A stretch of DNA of 64,000 bases, taken from Azoarcus sp. L1K30. GTDB lineage: Bacteria; Pseudomonadota; Gammaproteobacteria; Burkholderiales; Rhodocyclaceae. Numbering within the stretch: the stretch's first letter is position 1; each line of letters begins with the position of its first letter. Below the pieces are notes generated by a model, which saw only the letters and a list, made by a program, of their open reading frames with translations, made no database searches and was not told where the DNA came from. Location: NCBI RefSeq assembly GCF_018122735.1, contig NZ_JAGRRD010000001.1, positions 4,200,515 to 4,264,514 of the forward strand. The letters are read 5' to 3'. Below, one piece after another: positions 18,244 to 29,314 of this stretch. Both the position numbers and the translations under genes were made by a program.

Positions 18244-19593
18244 ATGAAGAAACTCTACATCCGCACCTTCGGGTGCCAGATGAACGAGTACGACTCCGAC
18301 AAGATGGCGGACGTGCTCGGTGCAGCTGATGGTTTGACCAAGACCGACAATCCGGAGGATGCGGATATCATCCTCTTCAATACCTGTTCGGTGCGTGAGA
18401 AGGCGCAGGAGAGGGTGTTCCACGATCTCGGTCGGGTGCGCATGCTCAAGCAGCAGAAGCCCGACCTGATCATCGGTGTGGGGGGGTGCGTAGCGAGCCA
18501 GGAAGGCGAGGCCATCGTTGCCCGTGCGCCGTATGTCGACGTCGTGTTCGGCCCGCAGACCCTGCACCGTCTGCCGGCGTTGATCGAGGCGCGACGCAGG
18601 AGTGGACGTTCGCAGGTCGATATTTCCTTTCCCGAGATCGAGAAGTTCGATGCGATGCCGCCGGCGCGGGTCGATGGCGCGAGCGCCTTCGTGTCGATCA
18701 TGGAGGGGTGTTCGAAGTACTGCACATTCTGTGTGGTGCCCTATACCCGTGGCGAAGAGGTGTCGCGCCCGCTCGACGACGTGCTCGCCGAAATTGCCGG
18801 GCTGGCGGCGCAAGGGGTGAAGGAAGTCACCCTGCTGGGGCAGAACGTGAATGCATGGCGGGGAGAGATCGTGCGCGAGGGCGGCGAAGAGGGCGATTTT
18901 GCCTTTCTGCTCGAGTGCGTGGCCGACATCCCCGGTATCGAACGTATTCGTTACACGACCTCGCATCCGCGTGAAATGTCTCAACGCGTGTTCGATGCCT
19001 ACCTCAAGCTGCCGAAGCTGGTGTCGCACCTGCATTTGCCGGTGCAGTCCGGGTCCGATCGCGTGCTGGCGGCGATGAAGCGCGGCTATACGGTGCTCGA
19101 GTTCAAGTCGGTGGTGAAGAAGTTGCGCGCTGCGCGTCCCGACCTGTCGTTGTCTTCTGATTTCATCGTGGGTTTTCCGGGCGAGACGGAAGAGGATTTC
19201 GAAAAGACGATGAAGCTCATCGACGAGGTCGGTTTCGATTCGTCATTCAGCTTTGTCTACAGTGCGCGTCCCGGTACGCCGGCTGCCGACCTAGACGATC
19301 CGGTGCAGCAGGAAACGAAGCTGCGCTGGCTGGCACGTTTACAGAAGCGCATCGACGAGCAGGCACAGGTCATCAGCCAGTCAATGGTCGGCAGTGTACA
19401 GCGCATTCTGGTCGAAGGTCCGTCGCGCAAGGATCCGGACGAGCTCGCAGGGCGCACCGACAACAATCGCGTGGTCAATTTCATTGCCGCGTCGCCAAAC
19501 CGTGCGCGGCTGATCGGCCAGTTCATTGACGTGCGAATCACCTCCGCCATGCCACATAGCTTGCGCGGCGAGATTGTGACCCGGGAGTCGTGA
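18244..19593 (+). CDS. miaB: tRNA-2-methylthio-N6-dimethylallyladenosine synthase
   Basis: 449 residues. N-terminal MTTase domain cysteines are in [20 protein letters not shown] and GGCVASQEG, holding the auxiliary iron-sulfur cluster. The radical-SAM motif is [17 protein letters not shown]-terminal TRAM domain begins around residue 380. MiaB adds the 2-methylthio group at A37 of tRNAs reading U-starting codons. It overlaps phoH by TGATG. Confidence 0.97.
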   Translation: MKKLYIRTFGCQMNEYDSDKMADVLGAADGLTKTDNPEDADIILFNTCSVREKAQERVFHDLGRVRMLKQQKPDLIIGVGGCVASQEGEAIVARAPYVDVVFGPQTLHRLPALIEARRRSGRSQVDISFPEIEKFDAMPPARVDGASAFVSIMEGCSKYCTFCVVPYTRGEEVSRPLDDVLAEIAGLAAQGVKEVTLLGQNVNAWRGEIVREGGEEGDFAFLLECVADIPGIERIRYTTSHPREMSQRVFDAYLKLPKLVSHLHLPVQSGSDRVLAAMKRGYTVLEFKSVVKKLRAARPDLSLSSDFIVGFPGETEEDFEKTMKLIDEVGFDSSFSFVYSARPGTPAADLDDPVQQETKLRWLARLQKRIDEQAQVISQSMVGSVQRILVEGPSRKDPDELAGRTDNNRVVNFIAASPNRARLIGQFIDVRITSAMPHSLRGEIVTRES

Positions 19594-20591
19594 TGGCACG
19601 CAGTATCGAGCTGGTGTTCGAGCCGGTGGATAACGCACGTCTGGCCAATCTGTGCGGGGCGTTGGACGAGAATCTGCGCCAGATCGAGAATGCCTTCGAC
19701 ATCTCCATTGCTCGCAGGGGTGAGCGCTTCACGCTGAGCGGCGCGGCGAGTCGGACGCGGCTGGCGGAACAGGCGCTGCGGAAATTCTATGCCGAGGCCG
19801 ACGCGCATCTGTCGCCGGCAGATCTTCAGCTGGCGCTGATCGAGATCGGCACGCATGCCGATGCGGCAAAGGCCATGCCGGTGCTGATGACGCGCAAGCA
19901 CGACCTGCACGGGCGGACGCCGCGTCAGGTCGAGTACTTGCGCAATATCCAGGAGCACGACATCACCTTTGGCATCGGTCCGGCCGGAACCGGCAAGACC
20001 TATCTGGCGGTGGCAAGTGCCGTCGATGCGCTCGAGCGCGATCTGGTCGAGCGCATTCTGCTGACGCGACCGGCAGTCGAGGCTGGTGAGCGTCTCGGAT
20101 TTCTGCCGGGTGACCTCGCGCAGAAGGTCGATCCTTACCTCAGGCCACTGTATGACGCGCTCTACGAACTGATGGGTGTCGAGCGCGTGACCAAGCTGTT
20201 CGAGCGCGGCGTGCTCGAGATCGCACCGCTTGCCTTCATGCGCGGGCGGACGCTGAACAATTCATTTATCATTCTCGACGAGGCGCAGAACACTACGCCC
20301 GAACAGATGAAGATGTTCCTTACCCGGATCGGATTTGGGGCCAAGGCGGTGGTCACCGGTGATCTGACCCAGATCGATCTGCCGCGCGGCAACCGCAGCG
20401 GTCTGCTGGAGGCCCGTGAGGTGCTTGGCAAGGTCCGCGGACTCGCCTTTACCGAGTTTCACAAGGAAGACGTGGTGCGCCATCCATTGGTGGCGCGCAT
20501 CGTCGAAGCGTACGACAAACAGACCGCGCGCGTGGCGCGCGCAGCAACGGCACGAAGAAAGGAAGCGGATCATGCCCAGGCAGGACAATAG
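19593..20591 (+). CDS. ybeZ: PhoH-like ATPase (YbeZ)
   Basis: 332 residues. The P-loop is [13 protein letters not shown] and the Walker B region [21 protein letters not shown]. YbeZ is a KH-linked PhoH ATPase that acts with YbeY in rRNA/ribosome quality control. I chose the ATG at 19593, which shares its A with the miaB stop, with GGAG upstream. Its end overlaps the ybeY start by 20 bases. Confidence 0.93.
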   Translation: MARSIELVFEPVDNARLANLCGALDENLRQIENAFDISIARRGERFTLSGAASRTRLAEQALRKFYAEADAHLSPADLQLALIEIGTHADAAKAMPVLMTRKHDLHGRTPRQVEYLRNIQEHDITFGIGPAGTGKTYLAVASAVDALERDLVERILLTRPAVEAGERLGFLPGDLAQKVDPYLRPLYDALYELMGVERVTKLFERGVLEIAPLAFMRGRTLNNSFIILDEAQNTTPEQMKMFLTRIGFGAKAVVTGDLTQIDLPRGNRSGLLEAREVLGKVRGLAFTEFHKEDVVRHPLVARIVEAYDKQTARVARAATARRKEADHAQAGQ

Positions 20592-21327
20592 TCCGAGGAT
20601 TGTTGCAATTGACGCCGAGGGGCGGCCGAGCAGGGTCAAGGCCAATCGTCTCGAGATTGAGCTCGGGGACGGCCGCAAGCTGTTGCTGTCCTTTCCTGAT
20701 AAGGGTTGGGGTGATCTCGAGCTCGAGGCGGAGACACTTGCCGAGCTCGATGTGCCTGTCATCAGCGTGCAACCGTCGGCCTGTAATGTGCTGACCCTGC
20801 GGGTCGATGTGCATCACGACATGCAGCCTGTCGAGTCGTTCGATCTGCCCGAGACCATTGCACCGCCGATGCTCAACCTGACGGTGCAGAAGGCGCTTGA
20901 AGGCAGTGACCGCATCAATGCCCCCAAGAAGCACCAGATCCGGCGCTGGGCGCAGGCCGCGCTGATGCGCGATGTCGACGTGACGGTGCGTCTGGTTGGC
21001 GAAGCCGAAGGCCGCGAACTGAACCGCAACTATCGCGGCAAGGACTATGCAACCAATGTGCTGACCTTCACCTACGACGATGAGCATGGTGCGCCGGTGG
21101 TCGAGGGGGCGCCGCTGATGGGTGACCTGGTGCTGTGCATGCCGGTCGTGGTGCGTGAAGCGGGTGAGCAGGGCAAGTCGCTCGATGCGCATGTAGCGCA
21201 CCTGATCGTGCATGGCATGTTGCATTTGCAGGGCTTCGATCACGAAGACGAGGCTGAGGCCGTGGCGATGGAAGCGCGCGAGCGCGACATCCTGAGAACA
21301 CTCGGCTATGCTGATCCTTATGCATGA
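20572..21327 (+). CDS. ybeY: Endoribonuclease YbeY with an unusual N-terminal extension
   Basis: 251 residues; YbeY is normally about 150. Residues from about 97 on are YbeY, with the metal motif [11 protein letters not shown] near residues 217-227. The first ~95 residues ([20 protein letters not shown]... ending [20 protein letters not shown]) form an extra domain I do not recognise. The start at 20572 has a strong AAGGAAG site. Internal ATGs at 20821 and 20869 that would give normal-length YbeY have no ribosome site. YbeY cleaves rRNA in 16S 3'-end maturation and late 70S quality control. Confidence 0.9.
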   Translation: MPRQDNSPRIVAIDAEGRPSRVKANRLEIELGDGRKLLLSFPDKGWGDLELEAETLAELDVPVISVQPSACNVLTLRVDVHHDMQPVESFDLPETIAPPMLNLTVQKALEGSDRINAPKKHQIRRWAQAALMRDVDVTVRLVGEAEGRELNRNYRGKDYATNVLTFTYDDEHGAPVVEGAPLMGDLVLCMPVVVREAGEQGKSLDAHVAHLIVHGMLHLQGFDHEDEAEAVAMEARERDILRTLGYADPYA

Positions 21328-21422
21328 GGCCGGCCTTTCCGGTTGAGGCGTAAGGCGTGGGCGATTGCGTGCATGGTTCGTGCTTGCAATTGTTCACTCC
21401 TTATTCCTTACCCATCACCAAC

Positions 21423-22268
21423 ATGGACAGTAGCCCTAGTAAACCCTCGTTAATTGAGCGACTTTCGGCCCTTCTATCGCGCGAGCCGGAAGATCGCGAT
21501 GAGCTTCTCGCGCTACTTCACTCGGCATTCGACCGTAATCTGCTCGATGCCGATGCCCTCTCGATCATCGAGGGCGCCCTGCAGATGTCGGACATGCAGG
21601 TGCGTGATGTGATGATTCCGCGTGCCCAGATGGATGTTGTGCACGTGGACGACCCGATGGACAAGATCGCGGCATTCGTCGTCGATACCGCCCATTCGCG
21701 CTTCCCTGCCGTGGGTGAGAGCAAGGACGATGTCTCCGGTATTCTGCTTGCCAAGGACTTGCTGCGCTTTTTCGCCGGCCGCGAGTTCGATCTTCGCGAC
21801 ATGTTGCGCCCGGCCGTCTTCGTGCCCGAGTCCAAGCGGCTGAACGTGCTGCTGCGTGAGTTTCGCGTCAGTCGCAATCACATGGCCATTGTCGTCGACG
21901 AATATGGTGGAGTCGCTGGCCTGGTGACGATAGAGGATGTGCTCGAGCAGATCGTCGGTGACATCGAGGACGAGTACGACTTCGACGAGATCGGCGACAG
22001 CATCCGGCTCGATCAGAGTGGGCGCTATCGAGTCAAGGCCACGACCGAGATCGAGGATTTCAATGCAGCCTTCGCCACGCACTTCAGTGATGATGAGGTG
22101 GATACCGTCGGTGGCCTCGTGATACGCCAGTTCGGCCGCCTGCCCAAGCGCGGTGAGACGGTTGAACTTGAGGGCCTGAGGATCCAGGTCCTGAGGGCGG
22201 ACAGTCGTCGTGTGCATACGCTGGTCGTGGAGCGCATTCCGGCAGGTTTGACCGCCGACGCTTCCTGA
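21423..22268 (+). CDS. corC: CorC/HlyC-family CBS-domain protein (YbeX)
   Basis: 281 residues. Two CBS domains (about 60-190) are recognised by MIPRAQMDVVHVDDP and FRVSRNHMAIVVDEYGGVAG, followed by a CorC/HlyC domain (about 200-280). E. coli YbeX sits in the same ybeZ-ybeY-ybeX-lnt order and has been linked to magnesium efflux and ribosome metabolism. Its stop overlaps the lnt start (TGATG). Confidence 0.93.
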   Translation: MDSSPSKPSLIERLSALLSREPEDRDELLALLHSAFDRNLLDADALSIIEGALQMSDMQVRDVMIPRAQMDVVHVDDPMDKIAAFVVDTAHSRFPAVGESKDDVSGILLAKDLLRFFAGREFDLRDMLRPAVFVPESKRLNVLLREFRVSRNHMAIVVDEYGGVAGLVTIEDVLEQIVGDIEDEYDFDEIGDSIRLDQSGRYRVKATTEIEDFNAAFATHFSDDEVDTVGGLVIRQFGRLPKRGETVELEGLRIQVLRADSRRVHTLVVERIPAGLTADAS

Positions 22269-23764
22269 TGCGTAGCCTGCAGGCCGCACTGCCCGCTTTC
22301 GCCGCGGGCGCGGCGTCGGTACTGGCATTTGCGCCGTTCGGGCTCTATCCCGTGGGCTTTCTTTGCCTTGGTGTGCTGGCATGGTTGCTTGACCGGGCGT
22401 CGCACCATCGGGCCGCGTTCATCTACGGTCTGCTCTGGGGGCTGGGGGCCTTTCTCGCAGGGGTGTCCTGGATCTACGTTGCCCTCAATCGCTATGGCGG
22501 CATGCCGATGCCGCTGGCCGGTGTGGCCGTTCTGCTGTTCTGTGCGTATCTGGCGCTGTTTCCTGCATTGGCCGGTGCGCTTTTCGTACGGCTGAGGTCC
22601 GGTGGGCCGGTGTGGCGCGCAGCCTTGTTTGCAGGGCTGTGGTGCGGCTCGGAATGGCTCAGGGGGGTGTTGTTTACGGGCTTTCCATGGCTTGCCAGCG
22701 GCTATTCGCAGACGCCTCCAAGCCCACTGGCCGGCTACCTGCCTGTCGTGGGCGTGTATGGTGTCGGTGGCGTATTGGCCTTCGTGTCCGCGCTGACCGC
22801 GTTTGTTCCATGGGCGAGCAGGCCGGGTATGGTGCGTGCGCTGGCGGTGGTCGCGGGGGTGGTCGCGCTTGGCGCGGGCGGCAGCCGCGTCGCATGGACG
22901 GCGGCGGAAGGCCCGCCATTGTCAGTCGCCCTGGTGCAGACCAATATTGAACAGTCGCTGAAATGGTCGCCGGAGTACTTCACCGAGGTGTTGCAGACCA
23001 ACGCGCGTCTGGTGCGCGACAGTCGTGCCGATTTCGTGGTGCTGCCGGAGACGACGCTGCCGACGCTGGTCGAGCGACTGCCTGTCGGTTATCTTGATCT
23101 GCTCGGGCGCTATGTCGGTGAGCGTGGCGCCGCCTTGGTGCTGGGCGTATTCACCCGCGATGCCGATGGCCAGATCTTCAATTCAGCCATCAGCGTCGGA
23201 AACGGCCCGCCGCAATACTATGCGAAACGTCATCTGGTGCCATTCGGCGAGTATTCCCCGCCACTCTTCGGCTGGTTCTATCGCCTAGCGGCGATTCCCA
23301 TGTCGGACCAGACGAGAGGCGCGCAGGATCAGCGGCCGATGGCCTTGCTCGGGCAGCGGATCGCGTTGAATATCTGCTATGAGGATCTCTTTGGAGCCGA
23401 ACTGCTCTCGAGTTTGCCGGCAGCCTCACTGATGCTGAACATTTCGAATCTCGCCTGGTATGGAGATTCGCTGGCGCAGCCCCAGCATCTGCAGATTGCC
23501 CGCGTGCGTGCCTTGGAGACCGGGCGCCCGATGCTGCGCTCGACCAACACTGGTATGACTGCGGTGGTTCAACCCGACGGCAGTATCGAGGCAGTGTTGC
23601 CCGGTTTCGAACAAGGCGTGCTCGAAGCGCAGGTGCGGGGTTTTACCGGCATGACCCCCTATGCACGCTGGGGCAATGGTCCGGTGCTTCTGCTTGCCGC
23701 AGTGCTTGTGTCGCTTGGGGGGCTGCGTCGTCGCCGTGACCGGCGTCTGAGCGCGTGCGCCTGA
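22268..23764 (+). CDS. lnt: Apolipoprotein N-acyltransferase
   Basis: 498 residues: about eight N-terminal membrane helices followed by a nitrilase-like periplasmic domain. The catalytic Glu-Lys-Cys triad is visible in VLPETTLP, YYAKRHLVPFGEY and NICYEDLFG. Lnt adds the third acyl chain to the N-terminal cysteine of lipoproteins, the last step before Lol export. Lipoproteins in this same window (secretin, MlaA) are likely substrates. Confidence 0.97.
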   Translation: MRSLQAALPAFAAGAASVLAFAPFGLYPVGFLCLGVLAWLLDRASHHRAAFIYGLLWGLGAFLAGVSWIYVALNRYGGMPMPLAGVAVLLFCAYLALFPALAGALFVRLRSGGPVWRAALFAGLWCGSEWLRGVLFTGFPWLASGYSQTPPSPLAGYLPVVGVYGVGGVLAFVSALTAFVPWASRPGMVRALAVVAGVVALGAGGSRVAWTAAEGPPLSVALVQTNIEQSLKWSPEYFTEVLQTNARLVRDSRADFVVLPETTLPTLVERLPVGYLDLLGRYVGERGAALVLGVFTRDADGQIFNSAISVGNGPPQYYAKRHLVPFGEYSPPLFGWFYRLAAIPMSDQTRGAQDQRPMALLGQRIALNICYEDLFGAELLSSLPAASLMLNISNLAWYGDSLAQPQHLQIARVRALETGRPMLRSTNTGMTAVVQPDGSIEAVLPGFEQGVLEAQVRGFTGMTPYARWGNGPVLLLAAVLVSLGGLRRRRDRRLSACA

Positions 23765-23914
23765 AGCGTACGCGTACAGGTGTATGCACGTGCTTGTGCG
23801 CGTAACGTCGCTGCAGCTTTTGCACTGATCTGTCCGATCGTCTGCCCGCATCGTGTCGAATGCCAGTAAAATCTCCTGCTTTGCGTTCGTTGCGCGGCCC
23901 TGCCGCCCGAGACC

Positions 23915-24825
<911 letters not shown>

Positions 24826-24826
<1 letters not shown>

Positions 24827-26919
24827 TGACCAGCGCGACCCTGCTCGTCGAACTTCTCACCGAAGAATTGCCACCCAAGGCGCTGCCGCGTCTGGGCGAC
24901 ACATTTGCCAACAAGATTGCCGATGGCCTCAAGGCGCTCGGACTGGCGCCGGCCGACGCGGCCTGCCGCAGCTTTGCCAGTCCGCGCCGTCTGGCGGTGA
25001 CGGTATCGGGCGTTGGCGTCGCAGCCGCCGCGAAGGAAGTGACCGAAAAGCTGATGCCGGTCTCGGTGGCGCTCGACGCCGATGGCAAGCCGACCCAGGC
25101 GCTGCTCAAGAAGATGGAGGCCAAGGGTATCGCGCCGCAGGCTGTCGCAGGCTTCGAGCGGCGCATTGACGGCAAGGCCGAAGCCCTGTTCCATACCGCA
25201 ACGGTGCCGGGGGCGAGACTCGAGGATGTCCTCTCGACCATCGTTCAGGACGCCGTCAAGGCACTGCCCATTCCCAAGGTGATGCGTTGGGGCGATGGTG
25301 ACGCGACCTTCGTTCGGCCAGTGCACAAACTGACCATGCTTCACGGCACCGACGTGGTTCCTGGCCGCGTGCTGGATCTGGATAGCGGCCGGACGACACG
25401 CGGACATCGCTTCATGAGCCGGGGCGATATCGACATCGCCACTGCAGATGCGTACGAACCCACCTTGCTCGCCGAGGGCAAGGTCGTTCCGCACTTTGGC
25501 GAACGCCGTGCTGAAATCGAACGTCAGTTGGTGGCCGAAGCCGCACGGCAGCAGGCATCGATCGGCGACTATGCCGATCTGCTCGACGAAGTGGCGGCGC
25601 TGGTGGAGCACCCGACGGTGTATGTGGGCGAGTTCGAGGCCGAGTTCCTCGCCGTGCCGCAGGAGTGCCTGATCCTGACCATGCGTGCGAACCAGAAGTA
25701 TTTTCCGCTCTTCGATGCGCGCGGCACGCTGCTCAACCGCTTCCTGATCGTGTCGAACATGCGGCTCGAGGATCCGTCGAACATTATTCTCGGCAATCAG
25801 CGTGTGGTGCGGCCGCGACTCTCCGATGCGCGTTTCTTCTTCGAGCAGGACAAGAAGCAGTCTCTGGCGTCGCGGCTGTCGCGGCTGGAAAACGTGGTCT
25901 ACCACAACAAGCTCGGCAGTCAGCTGGCGCGTGTGGAGCGCCTGGGGACGCTGGCGGGCAGGATCGCAGGGCTGTTGTCGGCGGACGTCGCCGCTGCGAC
26001 GCGTGCGGCACGTCTTGCCAAGGCCGATCTTGTCACCGACATGGTCGGCGAGTTTCCCGAGCTCCAGGGCATCATGGGGCGCTATTACGCACGCCATGAT
26101 GGCGAGGGCGATGTTGTCGCCGATGCCATCCAGTCGCACTATCAGCCCCGCTTCGCTGGCGATGTATTGCCGGCGGGCAATGTGGCCTGTGCGGTGGCGC
26201 TGGCCGACAAGCTCGATGCCCTGGTGGGCTTTTTCGGCATCGGCCTGGTGCCGACCGGTGACCGCGACCCGTTTGCGCTGCGGCGTGCCGCGCTCGGCGT
26301 GCTGCGCATTCTCATGGAGGTGCCGCTGCCGCTCGAGTTGCCGCAACTCATCGCATTGGCCGCCGAGGGCTTTGCGCCGGGGCTGCTGTCCGCCGAGGGA
26401 TTCGAGGAGCAGTTGCGCGAGTTCATGCTCGAGCGCCTGCGCAATCTGGTGCGCGAAGGTGCGGGGGGGCGTGATGCCGCCGTGGCCGATGCCGTGCTCG
26501 CGCTGCGTCCGGCACGGATCGACCTGGTACCGGCCAAGCTCGATGCGGTCGAGGCCTTCCTCGCCTTGCCCGAAGCAGCCGCGCTGGCTGCGGCCAACAA
26601 GCGCATCGTCAACATCCTGAAGAAGACCGAAACCACGCCGCGCGAGCCGGATGTTGCGCTGCTGCAGGAAGATGCCGAGAAGGCCCTGTTTGCCCGCCTT
26701 AACGACATCTCGCCGTTGGTGAATTCGCATGTGGCCAACGAGAATTACACCGAAGCCCTGCTCATGCTGGCTGGTCTGCGCGGTGCGGTGGATGACTTCT
26801 TCGACGGCGTGATGGTGATGGCCGACGAGCCGTTGACCCGCGACAATCGCCTGGCGCTGCTGGCCCATCTGGCCGGTCTGATGAACCAGGTGGCCGATCT
26901 GTCCCGCTTGTCTGTCTGA
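24826..26919 (+). CDS. glyS: Glycyl-tRNA synthetase beta subunit
   Basis: 697 residues. It begins [20 protein letters not shown] and contains [17 protein letters not shown] and [20 protein letters not shown], typical of GlyS, including the HD-like and C-terminal anticodon-binding regions. The ATG shares a base with the glyQ stop (TGATG) and has AAGGAG upstream, so the pair is co-translated. Confidence 0.97.
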
Positions 26920-26928
26920 TCACCCGGC

Positions 26929-26954
26929 GGTGCGTCCGCGTTGGCGGGCGCACC
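26929..26954 (+). repeat. Hairpin between glyS and gmhB
   Basis: An 11-bp stem (one G-T pair) GGTGCGTCCGC with GCGGGCGCACC and loop GTTG, starting 10 bases after the glyS stop. No U-run follows, so it is more likely a transcript-stabilising or pausing element than a complete terminator. Confidence 0.5.
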
Positions 26955-26978
26955 TTGCCAACGGCGCGGAGCGTGTGC

Positions 26979-27512
26979 ATGAAACTGATCATCCTTGACC
27001 GTGACGGAGTCATCAACGCCGACTCCGAGCTGTTCATCAAGTCGCCGGACGAATGGAAACCGATTCCCGGTTCGCTGGAAGCCATCGCCCGCCTCAACCA
27101 GTGGGGGTGGCGGGTCGTGGTCGCATCGAACCAGTCGGGGGTGGGGCGCGGGCTGTTCGGCATGGACACTCTGAATGCGATCAACGACAAGATGGTGAAA
27201 AGCCTGGCACAGCTGGGCGGACGTCTGGACGCGATCTTTTTCTGTCCGCACGCGGCCGACTCCACTTGCGATTGCCGCAAGCCAAAACCCGGCATGCTGA
27301 TTCAGATTGGAGAGCGCTTCAATGTTGACCTCACTGGAGTGCCGGTGGTCGGTGACAGCCTGCGCGACCTTCAGGCGGGTGTGGCGGTTGGCTGCACCCC
27401 CTACCTCGTGCTGACTGGCAAGGGCATGAAAACGCAGCAGGATCCTGCCCTGCCGCCGGGCACCCTGGTTTATCCCGATCTGGCAGCGGTCGTTGCCGAT
27501 CTCACTGCTTGA
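26979..27512 (+). CDS. gmhB: D-glycero-beta-D-manno-heptose 1,7-bisphosphate 7-phosphatase
   Basis: 177 residues, HAD superfamily. The nucleophile motif is LDRDGVIN and the zinc-binding loop CPHAADSTCDCRKPKPG is intact; GVPVVGDSLRDLQAG carries the magnesium aspartate. It dephosphorylates heptose bisphosphate in the ADP-heptose pathway for LPS inner core. The start gives MKLIILDRDG; the stop overlaps the open frame of plsC. Confidence 0.93.
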   Translation: MKLIILDRDGVINADSELFIKSPDEWKPIPGSLEAIARLNQWGWRVVVASNQSGVGRGLFGMDTLNAINDKMVKSLAQLGGRLDAIFFCPHAADSTCDCRKPKPGMLIQIGERFNVDLTGVPVVGDSLRDLQAGVAVGCTPYLVLTGKGMKTQQDPALPPGTLVYPDLAAVVADLTA

Positions 27513-27529
27513 GCGGGCGGACGCCTATC

Positions 27530-28309
27530 GTGATTTTCCTGCGTTCCTTCCTTTTCGCGATCGTTCTTGCGATCGTCACGCCGCCCTATGCCATCTTTGG
27601 CGTGCTGACCTTCCCGTTTCCTCCATGGGTCCGGCATCGCATCATTACATCCTGGGCGCCACTGGTGATGTGGTTCGTGTGGCATCTTCTCGGCATCCGC
27701 TTTCGGGTGATCGGCAAGGAAAACATCCCGGCGGGACCGGCGGTCATCTTGTCGAAGCACCAGTCGGCGTGGGAGACGATGGCGTTGCAGGTCATTTTTC
27801 CGCCCCTGTGTTTCGTGCTCAAGCGCGAGTTGTTGAAGGTGCCTTTCTTTGGCTGGGGTCTGGCGCAGATTCCTGGCATTGCGATCGATCGCAGTGCGGG
27901 CAAGGATGCCCTGGCCCAGGTGGTGGAACAGGGCAGGGCGAGGCTGAAGGAGGGCTTCTGGGTGGTCGTGTTTCCGGAAGGCACGCGCGTGGCACCTGGG
28001 ACGACGCGGCGTTACAAGATCGGCGGCACCTGGCTGGCCAAGCGCGCCGGGGTGCCGATCGTACCGGTGGCGCACAATGCGGGCGAGTTCTGGCGACGCA
28101 ATGCCTTTCTCAAACGGCCCGGCGAGATCGTCGTCAGCATTGGTCCGCCGATCAATGTGAAGGGCGAGAAGACCGAGGCGTTGAACACTCGGGCTGAAGA
28201 ATGGATCGAGGGCGAAATGCGGCGCCTGTTCCCGCACCACTATTCGACCGAACCGCTGACCGGGAAGATGACGGCTGTCGAGCGCGAAGAGGGACAGAAC
28301 CAAGCGTGA
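27530..28309 (+). CDS. plsC: 1-acyl-sn-glycerol-3-phosphate acyltransferase family protein
   Basis: 259 residues from the GTG at 27530 (a TTG at 27509 overlapping the gmhB stop is an alternative). An N-terminal membrane helix precedes the acyltransferase domain. Motif I reads SKHQSAWET, with Glu where most PlsC enzymes have Asp (HX4E instead of HX4D). Motif III, VVFPEGTRVAPGTTRRYKIG, is clear. It should acylate lysophosphatidic acid or a related lysolipid. Coupling to gmhB suggests envelope lipid work. Confidence 0.85.
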   Translation: MIFLRSFLFAIVLAIVTPPYAIFGVLTFPFPPWVRHRIITSWAPLVMWFVWHLLGIRFRVIGKENIPAGPAVILSKHQSAWETMALQVIFPPLCFVLKRELLKVPFFGWGLAQIPGIAIDRSAGKDALAQVVEQGRARLKEGFWVVVFPEGTRVAPGTTRRYKIGGTWLAKRAGVPIVPVAHNAGEFWRRNAFLKRPGEIVVSIGPPINVKGEKTEALNTRAEEWIEGEMRRLFPHHYSTEPLTGKMTAVEREEGQNQA

Positions 28310-28360
28310 CCGCGCCATCGCCATTCGCAATCGGGCGGTCGAATAGCCTCGGCCGGTAAA

Positions 28361-28390
28361 CAAAAAAGGGCCCCGCACTGCGGGGCCCTT
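28361..28390 (-). terminator. Terminator of the phasin gene
   Basis: Nine-base-pair GC stem GGGCCCCGC/GCGGGGCCC with loop ACT. Six A residues precede it on the plus strand, giving a U6 tract on the minus strand. It lies 25 bases beyond the phasin stop and may also slow plus-strand transcription from plsC. Confidence 0.87.
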
Positions 28391-28414
28391 CTGATTCAGC
28401 AGCGCTGGAATCGA

Positions 28415-28978
28415 TCAGGCAGCCTTCTTGGAAGCAGCCTTGGTGGTGGTGCTCACAGCCTTGACGGTTGCGCTGGTCGCGGCAGCAACATTGGCTTCGG
28501 CCAGTTCGGTTGCTTGCTTGGCAGCCTTGCTGAAGCTGTCGTAGGCGCTGTTGGCCGCGGCGATGGCGGACTTGACGGCAGCCACGGCAACATCGGAACC
28601 AGCCGGTGCGGACTTGGCAGCCTTGTCGAGGGCAACAGCGACGCCCTTGTTCAGTTCGGCGACCTGGCCTTCAACGACCTTGGACAGTTCTTCCTGGCCT
28701 TGCGAGGCGATTTCGTAGACGCTGCGGGCATAGGCAACGGCCTTCTCGACCATCGGCTGGGCCAGCGAGGTTTGCAGCGACAGGACTTCCTGCAGGTCCT
28801 TGGCGCCCATCAGGGCCTTGGCGCTGGCAACGCTGTCTTCGAGGATCGAACGAGCAGTGTTCAGGTTCAGGGCTGCGAGGCGTTCGGCGTTGGCGAAAGC
28901 GCTGTTGGTGAGGCTCAGCAGGGTTTCGATGTTGGCCTTGTTGGTGGCGGCGAATTGCTCGGGCGTGAATACGGTCAT
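28415..28978 (-). CDS. phaP: Phasin family protein (PHA granule-associated)
   Basis: 187 residues. It begins MTVFTPEQFAATNKANIETL and is almost wholly helical, Ala-rich and without cysteines, with a Lys/Ala tail (AASKKAA), as expected of phasin_2 proteins. Phasins coat polyhydroxyalkanoate granules and control their size. The start at 28978 has AGGAG upstream. A sigma70-consensus promoter with two flanking palindromes lies just upstream. It is monocistronic, ended by the hairpin at 28361-28390. Confidence 0.92.
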   Translation of the reverse strand: MTVFTPEQFAATNKANIETLLSLTNSAFANAERLAALNLNTARSILEDSVASAKALMGAKDLQEVLSLQTSLAQPMVEKAVAYARSVYEIASQGQEELSKVVEGQVAELNKGVAVALDKAAKSAPAGSDVAVAAVKSAIAAANSAYDSFSKAAKQATELAEANVAAATSATVKAVSTTTKAASKKAA

Positions 28979-29046
28979 GGTGATCTCCTGGGTGAATGCA
29001 ATAAAACGGTCATGCAAAGACATCGGGTTCTGCGGCGCCGCGATGT

Positions 29047-29114
29047 TGCGTTGCAGCATGGTCTGAATTATAGGCAGACCGAAACGCATGTCAACCATTT
29101 TCTTGTGCGTTGCA
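29047..29114 (-). promoter_or_regulatory. Phasin promoter with two flanking TGCGTTGCA operator-like sites
   Basis: Reading the minus strand, TTGACA (29089-29094), a 16-base spacer, then TATAAT (29067-29072): both hexamers match consensus exactly. Identical 9-mers TGCGTTGCA lie at 29106-29114 (upstream of -35) and 29047-29055 (about the start of transcription). TGC-N3-GCA resembles the TGC/GCA-type sites bound by PhaR repressors. The pair, 59 bases apart, is placed for repression by blocking or looping. Confidence 0.75.
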
Positions 29115-29314
29115 CCATTATTTTTCCCGCTTCAGATTCAAACGCTTACGTGAAGCTTACAGGATGGGGGTGGGCCAGGAATGCAGGTGCGCCAGAAGCC
29201 CGTTCGGCGCCCTTCGACATGCAATCCCGAGCATGTCATGGAGATGTTTCATGGAGATGAACCGGGACGGGCCTGCTGCGGACATTGCGTCGGCAGCGGG
29301 CCGCAGGGTGGGTG
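29115..29314. other. Non-coding gap between phasin promoter and enoyl-CoA hydratase
   Basis: No gene is supported. The only structure is a near-tandem duplication of the 11-mer TCATGGAGATG at 29236-29246 and 29249-29259. No terminator is evident for the enoyl-CoA hydratase gene that ends at 29315. Confidence 0.5.

Noticed and set aside
20869..21327. Separate normal-length ybeY starting at an internal ATG
   Set aside because: No ribosome site precedes 20869 or 20821, and the frame is open without a stop from the strong site at 20572, so a fusion is preferred.
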